Shown here: positions 1-11,700 of the stretch, one piece after another
How positions within the stretch are numbered: position 1 is the stretch's first letter
How the letters are laid out: every line of letters begins with the position of its first letter
Assembly (NCBI RefSeq): GCF_018691265.1
Contig: NW_024881324.1
Coordinates: 2,855,730-2,919,729 of the forward strand
Origin: Tyto alba
Taxonomy: Eukaryota; Chordata; Aves; Strigiformes; Tytonidae
Direction: 5' to 3'
DNA length: 64,000 nucleotides
Translations under genes and position numbers: made by a program
The notes under the pieces: generated by a model
Database searches by the model: none
What the model was told of the DNA's origin: nothing
The model's input: only the letters and a program-made list of their open reading frames with translations

Positions 1-623
1 TGTCTCTTGTTTAATATTTCTAAAGAGTAAACTCATTAAAACTCCATGGGCAGTCACTCTGGAAGGCACGCATATCCCATGAGTCATTTGCATTTAGACA
101 TTTCTAATCTGGCAACAACATTAGACATTTTGCTAAAGGAGACTGCATATTTATTGACATGTTGGTATGCCCTTTTGAAGTACCCAAATTTTAGAAACAA
201 ATATGTGTGTGATCCAAGGAAATACTTTCACATGAAGTTCTTGTATTTTGAAGAAAATAGTAATTTACTGGCCTTTCAGGCTTATGATTAGTTGGCTCAG
301 AAACCAATGTATCATCATCCCTTCTGTGATTGTCTCAGACAAAGAGGTACTGTAGTAGTAACTGGGACTGCACATATGAAGATTGTTTCTACACAGTTCA
401 AGAAACTGACAATCTGACACCAAAAAAAGTTTCTGTAGAACTAAATAGAGCTATGAAGAGACTTCTTTCTTTCTTGTTTTCTAAGGATCATAATCTGCCA
501 TGTATACATATTTGCTTTATGAACATTGTGGTGTAGCACTTCAGAGAAAATTACTTGTATAGTTAAAGCCTGGTTCAGTTTCCCAGACAATCTTAAAAAC
601 TGTTTAACAAGAAAATTAAAATG

Positions 624-1696
624 TGTCCTGGGTTGAGTGAGGGGTGGTTTTTTTTTGGTGGCAGGGGAGGGGGCTATACAGGCGGCGCCCTGGGAGAAGC
701 TTCTCAAAGCTCCCCCCCAGCTCCAAGTCAGCTCCACCTCTGCACCAAAACTGAGCCCATCAGCTGCGCCTCTGCGAGAACGTATTTAAGAAGGGACGTG
801 GTGAGGAGCAGTGGGACTGGTGAGGAGGAGTTGGGGCAGCTGCGTGAACACCAAGGTCAGTGGGGGAATGGAGGAAGAAAGGAGGGGGGAGGTGTGCCGG
901 AGCAGAGACCCCCCTGTATCCTGTGGGGAGACGGCAAGGCGGCCCCCCCTGCCACCCATGGAGATCTACGGTGGAGCAGACACTGATTTATGGCCTGTGG
1001 CTTCCACCTGCATGATCAAGGTGCTGTGCCTGAAGAAGGCTGGGGTCTTGTGGGAAAAGGTAGCCCTGCTGCTGTAATTCAGAGCTGGGAGGATTGCAGC
1101 ATGCGGGGGTGTCCCACACCGGAGCAGCTCGGGAAGGGCTGCAGCCATGGGAGGGAATCCAGTTGGAGAAAGTTGGTGACCCACGATGGAGCAGTGTGGT
1201 GAATGCTGCGGCCTGTGGGAGGGACTCATGTCGGAGAGGGTTTGTGGAGGACTGTCTCCTGTGAGAGGGGGACAATGATGCAGCAGGGGGAAGAAGTTCC
1301 AGAAGCTCCCCCCACCACAGATGACAGAAGCAGCAGCACTGACTGCACCCCTCATTCCCTGCCCCTGCGCTGCTGCGGGAGGAGGTAGAGATATCGGGAG
1401 CAGAGCTGAGCCCGGGAAGAAGGGAGGGGTGGGGGGAAGGTGTTCTCAAGATGTGGCAATGCTGCTCACTGTCCTACTCTGTTAAGTGTTGTTAGTGTCT
1501 GTAATAAATGTATGTTCTTTTTTTCTTCCCCTAACGAGTCTGCCTTTTGCTCATGCCCATAAGGGGTGTTTTTTCCCCCATCCCAGTCCTATCTCGAACC
1601 CCAAGCCTGGCTCTCTGCCCCTTCTTATTGCCGGAGGAGAGGGGAGGGAAGGTGGCTACGGGGTGTTTGGCTGCTGACCAGGCTCAAACCACGACA
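624..1696 (+). mobile_element. Solo LTR of an avian endogenous retrovirus (family B)
   Basis: The element begins TGTCCTGGGTTGAG and ends CAAACCACGACA, i.e. TG...CA termini. It contains a TATTTAAG promoter box near 785, a 3' AATAAA near 1503 and a G/A-rich body with degenerate internal repeats (blocks around GGGAGGGACTCATG and TGGAGGACTGTCTCC). The flanks AAATG and AAATA agree at 4 of 5 bases, suggesting a 5-bp target duplication as in ERVL-type elements. Two further copies of the family lie at 15127 and 36633. No internal retroviral genes are attached. ORFs inside it on both strands are chance products of its composition. Confidence 0.8.
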
Positions 1697-2268
1697 AAAT
1701 AACACCAAAACAGACAGTAATTTGTGGACAAATTGAAGTGAAAGTATTACAGCTGAATAGAAAAATATTTGCAATGGTATAATCATTGATGAGCAAGTGT
1801 GTCTTTGAGAGGTGCATCAGGAAAAGTTATACTTTTCATTTATGAGGTAACTTCATCACTAACAAATAATAAATTATATTCTGTAATAATTTTTCTGTGA
1901 CATTTTTCCTTCTGCACATTGATTCTAGCTTAATTATGGAATTCAATTTAACTGTAGGCAACTTCTAGGTCTTCTGAAGAAGGAGTAATATGGTTGTATT
2001 ACCTTGACATTGTCAGATCTCGAAATAACATTTTGCACCCAAGGAAAATCAAAGGAAAATATCACATTTTTAATCCCTGTGAGTGGTACATAGTGATGAA
2101 CAATAGTTATTACACTTTTAGGTCCCTGTTCATATAAATCATAGATGTGTTACTGTTTTTTTAGCAATGTAACAATAACACTTGCTCATTAATATAGGCA
2201 TTTTCTAGCTTTTGTACTCTGCAACAGTGAATAATACACTGAGGTTATGCTGAGAAACAACATTCTAG

Positions 2269-2859
2269 TGTGGTGGTTTTGGCTGGGATAGAGTTAATTT
2301 TCTTCAGAGTAGCTGGTATGGGGCTGTGTTTTGGATTTGTGCTGAAAAGAGTGTTGATAACAGAGGGATGTTTTAGTTACTGCAGAGCAGCGCTTACTCA
2401 GAGCCAAGGCATTTGCTCTTCTCACCACCCCACCAGCGAGTGGCTGGGGGGGCACAAGGAGCTGGGAGGGGGCACAGCCGGGACAGCTGACCCCAACTGA
2501 CCCCAGGGGTATCCTGGACCATATGGCATCACACTCAGCATATGGAGCTGGGCAGAGAAGGAGAAAGGGAGGGATATTTTGAGTGATGGCATCACCACAT
2601 CAGACAACTACCCAAGTCACTGTTACACATGATGGAGCCTGGCTGTTCTGGGGATGGCCAAACCTGCCTGCCCATGGGAAGGCGGGGAATGAATTCCTTG
2701 TTTTGCTTTGTTTGTGCGTGTCACTTTTGTTTTACCTCTTACACTGTCTTTATCTCAACCTATGAGTTTTTCCACTCTTCTGAATCTCTCCCCCATCCCA
2801 GGGGGGCTGAGTGAGTGGCTCTTCAGTGCTTGCTTGCTAGCTGAGGTTAAACCATAATG
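2269..2859 (+). mobile_element. Solo LTR, avian ERVL-like (diverged family A)
   Basis: Starts TGTGGTGGTTTTGGCTGGG and ends AACCATAATG, which aligns base for base with the AACCACAACA ends of sister LTRs. Flanks TCTAG and TCTTG match at 4 of 5 bases. Internal landmarks shared with the copies at 2957 and 35674: ATAGAGTTA near the start, GCACAAGGAGCTGGGAGGG in the middle and TATCTCAACCT near the 3' end. Confidence 0.75.
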
Positions 2860-2956
2860 TCTTGCAAAAGGAGGAGTAAAAGCAAAAAAACCCTACTATT
2901 GCTGTGTATAATTGTGAATAGGGTAGTAATTATGACAACTATTGCATAGAAAGTAA

Positions 2957-3544
2957 TGTTGTGGTTTGAACCTGGACAACAGCCAAACACCATGCAGCTG
3001 CTTGCTCATCCTCCCCGCTCCTGGGGGATGGGGGAGGGAATTGGAGGGGTAAAGGGAGACTCACAGGTTGAGATAAAAACAGTTTAATAACTGTAATAAA
3101 ATAGAACAATATTAATAATAGAATGTACAAATGGGTAATGCATAATGCGATTACTCAGCACCTGTTGACTGATACCCAGCCCACACCCTGGTAGTGATCC
3201 CAAAATACCAAGATCCCACAATCACAATCTCAGAAGTGAAAGAGAACCCCCTCCTTCCTGGCCACCCCTCCTTCATATACCGAGCAGGACGTTACATGCT
3301 ATGGAATATTTCACTGCCCAGTTTGGGCCCAGTGCTCTGGCTGTGCTCCCTCCCAGCCTCTTGTGCACCCGCACCTGGGCAGGACACGGGAAGGTGGAGA
3401 GTCCTTGAAATCTCAGCAACAACTGAAACCATGAGTGTATTGTCAGCACTCTTCTCATCCCAAACCCCATACTGAATCCAAAGCACAGCACTATTCTAGA
3501 TACTAAGAAGAAAAATTAACTCTATCCTAGCCAAAACCAGGACA
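2957..3544 (-). mobile_element. Solo LTR, avian ERVL-like (family A), inverted
   Basis: On the minus strand it begins TGTCCTGGTTTTGGCTAGG and ends AACCACAACA. It is nearly collinear with the plus-strand LTR at 35674-36267: shared ATTCAGTATGGGGTTTG, TGCTGACAATACACT, ATTTCAAGGACTCTCCACCT and CTCAACCTGTGA. No convincing target duplication is seen (AGTAA versus AATAG). It lies 97 bp from the oppositely oriented LTR at 2269-2859. Confidence 0.8.
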
Positions 3545-3883
3545 AATAGTTAAAATAATTGACTTTTTTTTTTCTGGATAAACTAGTGAAGTTAGATGTC
3601 TTTGTTGAATTATCTGCAGTTGTATCCAAATCAGAAAAAGTGAAAGCACAATAAGATTTTTTGGGTTAATTTTTCTGGCGTGAAGCAAAATGGAGAGGAG
3701 AAATCAAAGCACCAGGTGATTTTGTTGCCATTCAGAAGAACCCTAGATGGCTGCAGAAATAAGCAGACAGGAATCTCCTGAATTTCAACCAAGTAAAATG
3801 CAAGCCACACATCTGGGGAGGAATTACCCCATGCTGCAGTATTGACTGGGGGACCAACTGTCTGCAAAGCAGCTTTTCAGGAA

Positions 3884-4545
3884 AGGATGCTGGTAGACAA
3901 GTGGAAGAGGAGCCAGCAATGTGCTCTTCTGGTGAAGATGGCCAGCAGCACCCTGGTCTGCATTAGGAAGGTTGGGGGAGGTGATCCTCCTGTATTAAGC
4001 AATGGTGAGACCCCCATCTTGAGTACTGTGTCCAGGTCTGGGCTTACCAGTACATGGACATATAGGACCAAGTCCATCAAAGGACCATGTAGGTCATTAA
4101 GGGATGAGGGCTTTTGACCTATGAGAGGAAGGTAAGAAAGCGAGGACTGCCTCAGCAAGTGAAGGCTTGCAGCAATCTTATCAACGTGTACAAAATCCTG
4201 ATAGGAGGGAATAAAGAAGACAGAGCCAGCCTCTTCCCAGTGGTAGCCAGTGAAGGGAAAATAAACAGTGGACACAAATTAAAATACGAGAAATACCAGT
4301 TCTACATCAGAAAAAAACTACACTGGAACAGAGAGACAGTGAAGTTTCCATCCTTGAAGAAATCCAAAACCCACTGGCACCGAGCAACCTGCTATACGTG
4401 ACTCTGCTTTGAGAAGGGAGTTGGACAGGACAGTCTTCAGTGGTCCCTTTCAAACTCCAGTTTGTCATTCTGTGGAAATGTCCCTTTCAAACTCTAGTCT
4501 GTGATTCTGTGAAAAGCACAAGGCAGGCCAAAAAGAGTTTAATGA
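3884..4545 (+). mobile_element. CR1 LINE fragment, 3' end
   Basis: Resembles the C-terminal reverse-transcriptase end and 3'UTR of CR1: the run corresponding to multiple GTGAGACCC...TTGAGTACTGTGTCCAGGTCTGG, then TCAACGTGTACAAAATCCTGATAGG, then the GTTGGACAGGACAG...GGTCCCTTTCAAACTC tail and terminal ATTCTGTGA-type repeats. Stops and indels make it dead. The tail appears duplicated (two CCCTTTCAAACTC...ATTCTGTG units). Confidence 0.8.
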
Positions 4546-4836
4546 GCTATATGTAAAAGGCATAAAAATGAATAATAATTATCTTTTCAAACGCGTCAGG
4601 AGCAGGAAGCCAGGCCAATACACAATTAGGTTGTGAAAAGCATGCTCAGAGAATTTTAAACCATAGCAGAAAAAAATAAGGTTTTTTGCATTCATGTTGA
4701 CTATGGAAGAGTTAAAATTCCTGCAAAAGAATGTTCTCAGGAAACTCAGCAGAGGATATGTCTAAAACTGAAGTCTTTGTAAGGAAAGGGTAGGAAACAC
4801 GCTGACTAAGTGAATGGCAACAAATCATCACAACCA

Positions 4837-5400
4837 AAGAGTATTCACCCACAGAATTCAACAATGAAAGAGCTGAGGTACGTGTTATATCAGGGAAATG
4901 TGAGCATGGTTTCTGTAAAGTAATTTCTCACAAACTTACTGGCTTTCTCTAAAGGAATCAACGACAACTTGGATAAAAGAAGAATGCTTGATATAAGCTG
5001 CATGGAAAGCTTCATTGTGAGGAAGGGACTGGAACATTTCAGCCTGGCACAAAAAGAGAGGGTGAACATGATGTGATAGGAATCTCTAAAATCTCAAATG
5101 TTATAGTGATTGACGGACAACTGCTTACTTCGTCTTCCCGTAACCACCAAATGAGAGCTGCAGTTAGCACGTTCAGAAGGGCAAGCAAAAGGTGAAAGTC
5201 CTTCACAAAATATACCATTAAGTAAGCTAAGTAACTCTGATCAGGAAGCTGAGGATGGTAAAATTCTCATGGGTTGAAAAAAACATAGCAAGAAATTAAG
5301 GGGTGAAAAATACAGCTGAGGTCCACTAAACACAAACAGATACACTCCTGGCTCAAGCATTTCCTGAGATGGAAGTTGTTGTGGAGTAAAAGAATATTCC
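4837..5400 (+). mobile_element. Old, strongly decayed CR1-like fragment
   Basis: Weak similarity to an older CR1 subfamily: GAGCATGGTTTCTGTAAAG followed by a TTACTGGCTTTCTCTAAA stretch (the HGF...F RT motif region). Downstream is a piece resembling the 3' region (CACCAAATGAGAGC, AGTTAGCACGTTCAGAA, TCCTTCACAAAATATA). The order fits plus-strand CR1 with internal loss. The assignment is by eye only. Confidence 0.45.
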
Positions 5401-5660
5401 TGGTAAGTGTCAAATTTATGTTTCTGATCTGTTTAATATAAGTTAACTCTTCTTAAAGTACTGGTTGCTGATTGTTGTCAAATATATCAGATTTTTGATC
5501 TGGCAAGCTTCAGTCATTCTTCTGGATAGGCGCATGTTGTTCTCGCAGGTGCCTTTGGAAGTTGACACATATGAAAAACTAGTGACAAAATCCAGACATC
5601 ACTATCTAAAAAAGTAATACTAAATGAGAACTGTCAATAAAATAAATAAAATAAATTTAC

Positions 5661-5756
5661 CCTTATGGGAAGATGGGAAGGTGCAAGGACTTCTTGTGTC
5701 TCAGAAATACCTTCATTTTCTTGAATGCTGCCATTGCCGCTCATGTCCCCTGAAGC
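5661..5756 (-). CDS. COL15A1: COL15A1 exon 5, acidic linker with Ser-Gly motifs
   Basis: A 96-bp, phase 0-0 exon encoding 32 residues: [16 protein letters not shown] then [16 protein letters not shown]. The acceptor is TTTTGCACAG and the donor AGG|GTAAAT. It parallels the human ASGETSG...QEADG segment directly after the TSP-N domain. Two Ser-Gly pairs beside acidic residues are candidate chondroitin sulfate attachment sites, and NGS is a potential N-glycosylation site. The match to human is weaker than in exons 3 and 4, as expected for this fast-evolving linker. The identity rests on position, phase and the SG-rich start. Confidence 0.8.
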
Positions 5757-8700
5757 CTGTGCAAAACCCAAGCATGATAGCAAGTTCATAAAAGTCAGGC
5801 AAAAGAAGTATGATCTCCAAGGAATCGGCTACTTCAGTGCAGAAAAACCTTTTTTTTTTTTTTTGTCACTTGGTGAAGCCTCAGTGTCATGATGATGTTA
5901 TTTCAATACTTACAGCATTTCATGAAAATGACCCTTCAGAAAACTAGTTCATTTTCTTAGAGGTGTTATAGACAAGAGAAAATGATGCTTTTTGAAAAAT
6001 CACAGTTTGAGGGGCTGTGTAGTCAAAAAAAAAAAAAAATTCCTCCATACAGATAGTTTTAAGTATGATACTATGTTCCCAAGAAGAAACACTATATTTA
6101 GTCTTATGAAAAATGTCTAATGGCAAATGACTTTGACTGAGGCACTGAAAGTAGATAAAGACGTGTTTATAAGAATACTCACATAAGGATCATCATCTTC
6201 ACAATGATCTTCAGTAGCCCTTGGGTCAGATTTGATTGTCAGGTGTTGAATTGAGCCCTACATGAAACAACAAAAACAGTTCAAGGAAGCAATATTTTAA
6301 GTAGCATGTGTGAAGGGCAGGTGGAGGGGTGGGAATTAAACAAATCACCAAAAACCCCAGACTTTGTTCTGATTTGCTTGGAAAATTATCCGAAGCATAA
6401 AATTTCATGATAATAAACCCAGTTTAAAAATGTAAGTATGTTCTTATGTTTTCCTTTTCCAAAACGTAGAAAAAAAATGAAGCTACCATAATAAAATGAC
6501 TATTGTGTCCCAAAGACAATACAATTGTTACACTGTATTGTTAGTGCCCCAGCTGAAGGATCCAGTCCTAGGTTATGTCTGGACAGACACAGAATGCTTT
6601 TCAGTCCAGAGACTTCTATTCAAGGAGCTAGAACATTTATACCAGGCAAAGTTCTTGGTTGTGCTCTGTCTGCTGAGTACTACCACAGACACAGCAGATC
6701 TGCTCACTCATGGGTAGAGAAACCCCGAGTCCTGGTAGGGAAAACGGCAACAGCTGTTGAGATGAGAAAAGTAGTATGCTTTGCTGTTACTTAATTCCAG
6801 AGGAGGAGCAGCTACCTTTGCTATACACTGCTATATATCTGACTTTCTGCTCACTCTTTTCTCTCTGCAGTGGCCTTTTATCCCTGTCTTAGAAGCACTG
6901 GGGAGTTTATAAGCAAGGAAGTACTTTTGAAGCAAAATTTCTGGTGACTTCTAGAATATTTCAGAAAGGAACAAATCTAAGATTCTATCTTTCATGAACC
7001 TATAATTTCTGTACCTTCAAAGACCATGAAACTCATGCAGCTGGTGCCTCATGAGTTTTCAGGCAATCTGAGATAACAGCTCAGTGAACTGAACAATCCT
7101 ATTTCTCTCAAAACTTAATAACGGGCAACTCAGATATTGAACAATGTCAGACAAACTGAGCAGTTCACTGAAAAATTATGCATGAAAGGAGACACAACCA
7201 GACCACTTGAGCAGTCTCTTGGAAGTGATGCTTTGTTTTCACAGTACAAGTGAATTCCCTTTGGAGAACATATTTTTCTCCTCTTGCTCTAATCTGTGGC
7301 CCTGGATGGTGAAGGAGTGAAATGGAGAGTTCTAATGTTTCCCAAGTGTAGCTGCTAGCCAATCACTCCAACCAGGAAAGTCATGGCCAAGTCTGCCGTG
7401 GTAGGAACAGTAGATATGAGGTATTGCAGTCCCCCTCTGTGTCTTGTGCCTGCTGCTGCCTTCCCTGCTAAATCTGGTTTGCGGAATCCGGTGTCATCAC
7501 TGATTCAGCTATATTTGGTTGTTGTCTGGTTTCTACTTTTCTTTACAAGCACCAGGGCTAGAATTTACTTTTGTTTCCATAAAATCTGATTATAATTATG
7601 TCCTTTTGTGTCTGGCAACCAGAGACTTAGGCACACAAATTCCCATTAGCCAGAGTGAACTGGCAACTGGCATCCATTCAGAGCCATTTGAACAATCTGC
7701 TGTGAATTGTTTCTATTTTGGGCAATCAGTGAAACAGTTCTTGTCATACAAACACAGCTTGAGGAGGAATCAGCCATTTAGTTTTTCTACTCAAAAGTGA
7801 CTGTGACATATGATGCATGAAGGAATAAAGGCACAAGACCTAGAGTACACCTCACAATTGATAGTACCAAAACAATCGCAGTATTGGGTTAAGTATATGT
7901 ACTTGATATAGCATACTGAACAGCCTATTTCAGTGGAAATGCCTTAGAGTGTAATCCACCATGTATTCCTGTCACTGTATTTACAGACCTATTGGTGATA
8001 ATCTCAGCAACTAGTCATCACACATGTGTTTTCTAGGAGGGGTACCTAAGTGGTCGTATTTTCTTGAATTTTTCTCATTTTTAATTACTAGTACATAAGA
8101 TAGAAAAAGGGTGACATTTCCCTTTCAGTTTGACAATGAGTCAATCTCATGCATCCTGACAGCTTTGACATTTCTGTTTGGAAGCTCAATGGTGGAGAAT
8201 TCCAGCTGGGATGGAGCAGGAAGAATGACTGCACTCAAGCTATGAAGGCTTGGGAGCCTTGTAGTAGTGGTTTTGTTCCTTTTTATTTTTATAAAGCACC
8301 TGATAAACTTCAAGTGATATATAAATTGTAGAAATACAGCTTTATCTTCCAACTATCTTTATCTTTGATGAGATCATTCTCTTTTTTATGTTGAATGCGA
8401 AATAAACATATCTAGCTAATAAGAGTTTAAAATACTGACTTTCTATTAAGGTATTTTTCTCAGAAGTTAAACAAATAGATACTCTGAAATCTGCCTTTCT
8501 TAAAAAGACCATATAAAGTTATGTGATATATTTCCTTTGAAACTCCTAGTATTCAAACTGAGCACTGAGCTTAATATCTGGACCATTAATAAACTTCTGA
8601 GGTTCTAGGAACATTTGCATTTTAAGCCATAATTTATATATCTGCACTGCCTGAGCCCTAGCTGGGTGTGGAAAATACAAGCTATATAATTTGTAACCTC

Positions 8701-11700
8701 GTTTGGGATATAGCCATTCTAGGCAGACTTTCTTGGGTAGAGACTACCTGCACAAAACACTGAGGCATGTGAATTTATCAGACAGTACTTACTGTGAACT
8801 TTTCCAATCCTGTGGCTCCTGCGTTGCCAACAAATATCCCAGAGCCAGATTCAAATACCAAAGCTTGAGCTGACCTTTGAAACTGAACTCTCTGATATTC
8901 TTCACAGTCCATGAACAAAGCAACATCATTTCCCTGAACAGTCACTGTAAACCTATTCCACCTGTTAGTCATCACGGGCACTTTAAATGAAGCAGCCTCT
9001 CGGGAGATGTGGGAACCAGGCTCTGTGTAGTACATGATTATTCGCTGGGTGCTGTCGTCAACTGGTGAAAGTCTCATTCCCAGGTAAATAGTTTTCTGGA
9101 AGGCATCTGTTATTGCAAACAGCACTCCTCCATGGTCACTGTTTGGTTTCACTGTAACTACGATAGCGAAATCTCTGTAGAAAGGCAATGGTATTATAGC
9201 ACTTGTCAATCGACCAATGTTAGCATCTGGACCAAAGCTGTAAGCTGGAAACCCTCCATAGCCAGTGACAAAGTAGACAGAAGGAGGAAGAGGAACTCCT
9301 ATTAACTCTGTGAGGTCAAGATGTCCTTTTGAGCCTCGTTCTGTAAAGTGTGTGAAAAAAAAAACATGTTATTTATGCTTGAGGTGCACAGCCCATTTCA
9401 TTTAAATGATTTAAGAAAAGCCTTAAAAATGATAATGCAGTGTTATAATACCAGTAACATGTCTAACAATTTAGGCCCCAGCTTAGTTTTAGTGCTTAAA
9501 CACATCTAGCTAAGTACACGTGTCATTCTTTGTCCTTTGACTAACTGAGGTTACTCATATACTAAAGAAAGGTGCATGTGAATTTGGTGAAATTGAGTGG
9601 CAACAAGTTGTTCCTGCAACATATCACTTCAGCTGTCCACAAAGTACAAAGAAAAGTGCTAAATGTACTTGCAGAGTGGATTCAGTGAAGATTTAGCAGC
9701 CTTTTGTTTCCTCAAATAAACTAAGATGCTTTATCCTCACAAACTAAGATGACAACAAGACCTCTAGAAACAGAATGACACAGTTTCACAAATACAAGAT
9801 TAAAATTACGGTGGATTTGCTTTAGCCCTTGCAGTTACCTGATTCTACAACAGATGTTAGATTTTATTTTTGCCCTTATTCTCAGATTTATCTCCTTAGT
9901 TGTACTGTGTACATAACAAATACTATTAAACTATCAAAATTCAGTTTTGAAATTAGAGTATTTTTGATTTGGCAAACACACAGAATTAAGTATCTCTGCC
10001 AAACATGCCCAGAGAGGCAACTCCTTCCTGTCAATGAAGGAGAAATGACAACAACTAAGTATCTTCACCCAATTTTAACTAGAGCCTTGGGAAAGCGTAC
10101 TCTAGCAGCATACCAGAAACAGGTCTGCCATTTTCCTCCTTCTAAGAAGTAAAAACAAGCAAAAAAAGTTACCACTGTTAATCACGAGGGATTCAGATCT
10201 GAATCTATACAGAGCTCCACCCAAATCTAAAGCATTTCATCCCTTTGCAATCTCCTCTAATCTTACATTTTAAGTATTTCATTTTATCTGAAAGTCTCTG
10301 TTCTTCTTACTGGTATACATTTTCACCCTTTTGAGAATACTTATGTTATGCAGAAGCAAACAAAGTGCTAGGAATGTCTTAATGTAGTGACATCATGTAA
10401 GACTATAATCACTCTGTAAACTCCAGTTCATGACTAACTGCTGACTTTCTCAGCAGACATGAAAACAGTCATCATCCAAGAAAGTCAGATTTTTAAATCA
10501 CTTTCTTAATCAAATACATCTTAGCCTTGGTTTATATTCTTCTTTGCTGAAAATCTCCAGATCCTGGGTAAAAGAGAGGATATATTTGGAACCACTGTTT
10601 TCCAGGTCCTTTATCTACCTCACACACCAGTGTACTATGGTTCTCAGATTAATTCCATCAGATAAAAATGTAGCATGGAAAACAGAGGTCTTGTGGTAGA
10701 ACAGTACAGATGAGGTGAATGGTCGTGAAACCTCACTAAGAACAGAGGGAATCTGTGTCTCATAATTCACTTTTCCCCTTTCTACCGCAGTGGGTGTAAA
10801 TAACATGTCTGGAAGAGTATCCATGGTGGTGAGGTACTGCTTTGTACCTACACAGCCTGTCATCTACTAGATCTGCCACTGCCAGTGTTCCCAAGGCCCT
10901 TCCTTGTGGTGACATCTCTGCATCAAGAAAGTTCCTGAAGATGATGTCCCCAGACAGCATTAAGCAAAGTTATCTCGCTCAATGGTCACTTAATTTTCAA
11001 CACAGCATGAGGAGAACTGTTGCCCTCTATGATAATCTGATGCAGACATTTACAGGGGACAGGAGCTAAAACCAGCCTGTCTTCTTATAAGTGCATTGGG
11101 GACAACAGATACGAGTAAGTCCCTAGATCTGTTTTTTTGAACAAGTGCTTACAGAAGTGGAAAACAAGCTTCCAGTCTGCCTAAAGGTAACCAGTGATGA
11201 GACACATGGAGCTGGCTCTTAGTTCAGCCTAATTGTCAAGGATCAAGTCATCCCCAGATTTGGATGCATTTTGCCCTGAGATCACCTTCATTTTACCAGC
11301 AGCCCATACACTCTGGTCATGGGATGAACTGAAGTTTACTGGTTGCATATAAAACCACGGGATGTACACATATAATTACAACTTTTGCTTCAGAACCTGT
11401 AACACCTGGTTTCCTAGGGTTTGTCCCCTGCACCATTATTTTAATTTCAGCTTAGTACATCCTGCTAACCTGAAATATCTCAATTTTTTCCTCAAGTGCA
11501 CAGAGCCTATTTTTGCTTCCAATACCTGTAGCACTCCTACGTCCCTCCCCTGACACAGCATGTGCTAAAGGATGGTTTCAAACTGCGTATGTTTGTATTA
11601 GCTGGCCAGTTCAGGCATAATAATTAGTCATCTAGATGGAGAAATTGGATAATTAACCTCACAGCTCTCACCATAGCTCTTTCTCATTAAGAGGTTTCAA

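Larger units (their letters stand above)
1..5660 (-). other. COL15A1: COL15A1 intron after exon 5 (partial), repeat-rich
   Basis: No further COL15A1 exon was recognised here on the minus strand; the next human-like linker segment would be poorly conserved and could be missed. About half of the stretch is transposable elements listed separately (LTRs at 624-1696, 2269-2859 and 2957-3544; CR1 at 3884-4545 and about 4837-5400). Positions 1-623, 1697-2268 and 3545-3883 are AT-rich unique-looking sequence in which I see nothing specific. Confidence 0.7.

Noticed and set aside
966..1449. Overlapping minus-strand ORFs of 129 and 153 codons.
   Set aside because: Antisense of the solo LTR at 624-1696. 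The same chance ORFs recur in the sister LTR at 36633-37639.
3877..4275. 132-codon minus-strand ORF.
   Set aside because: Antisense of a dead CR1 3' fragment.
5521..5590. Possible further COL15A1 exon after exon 5 (minus-strand acceptor-like CACTAG and an open frame).
   Set aside because: No GT donor in a suitable place and no similarity to the human linker; the frame runs into a stop.
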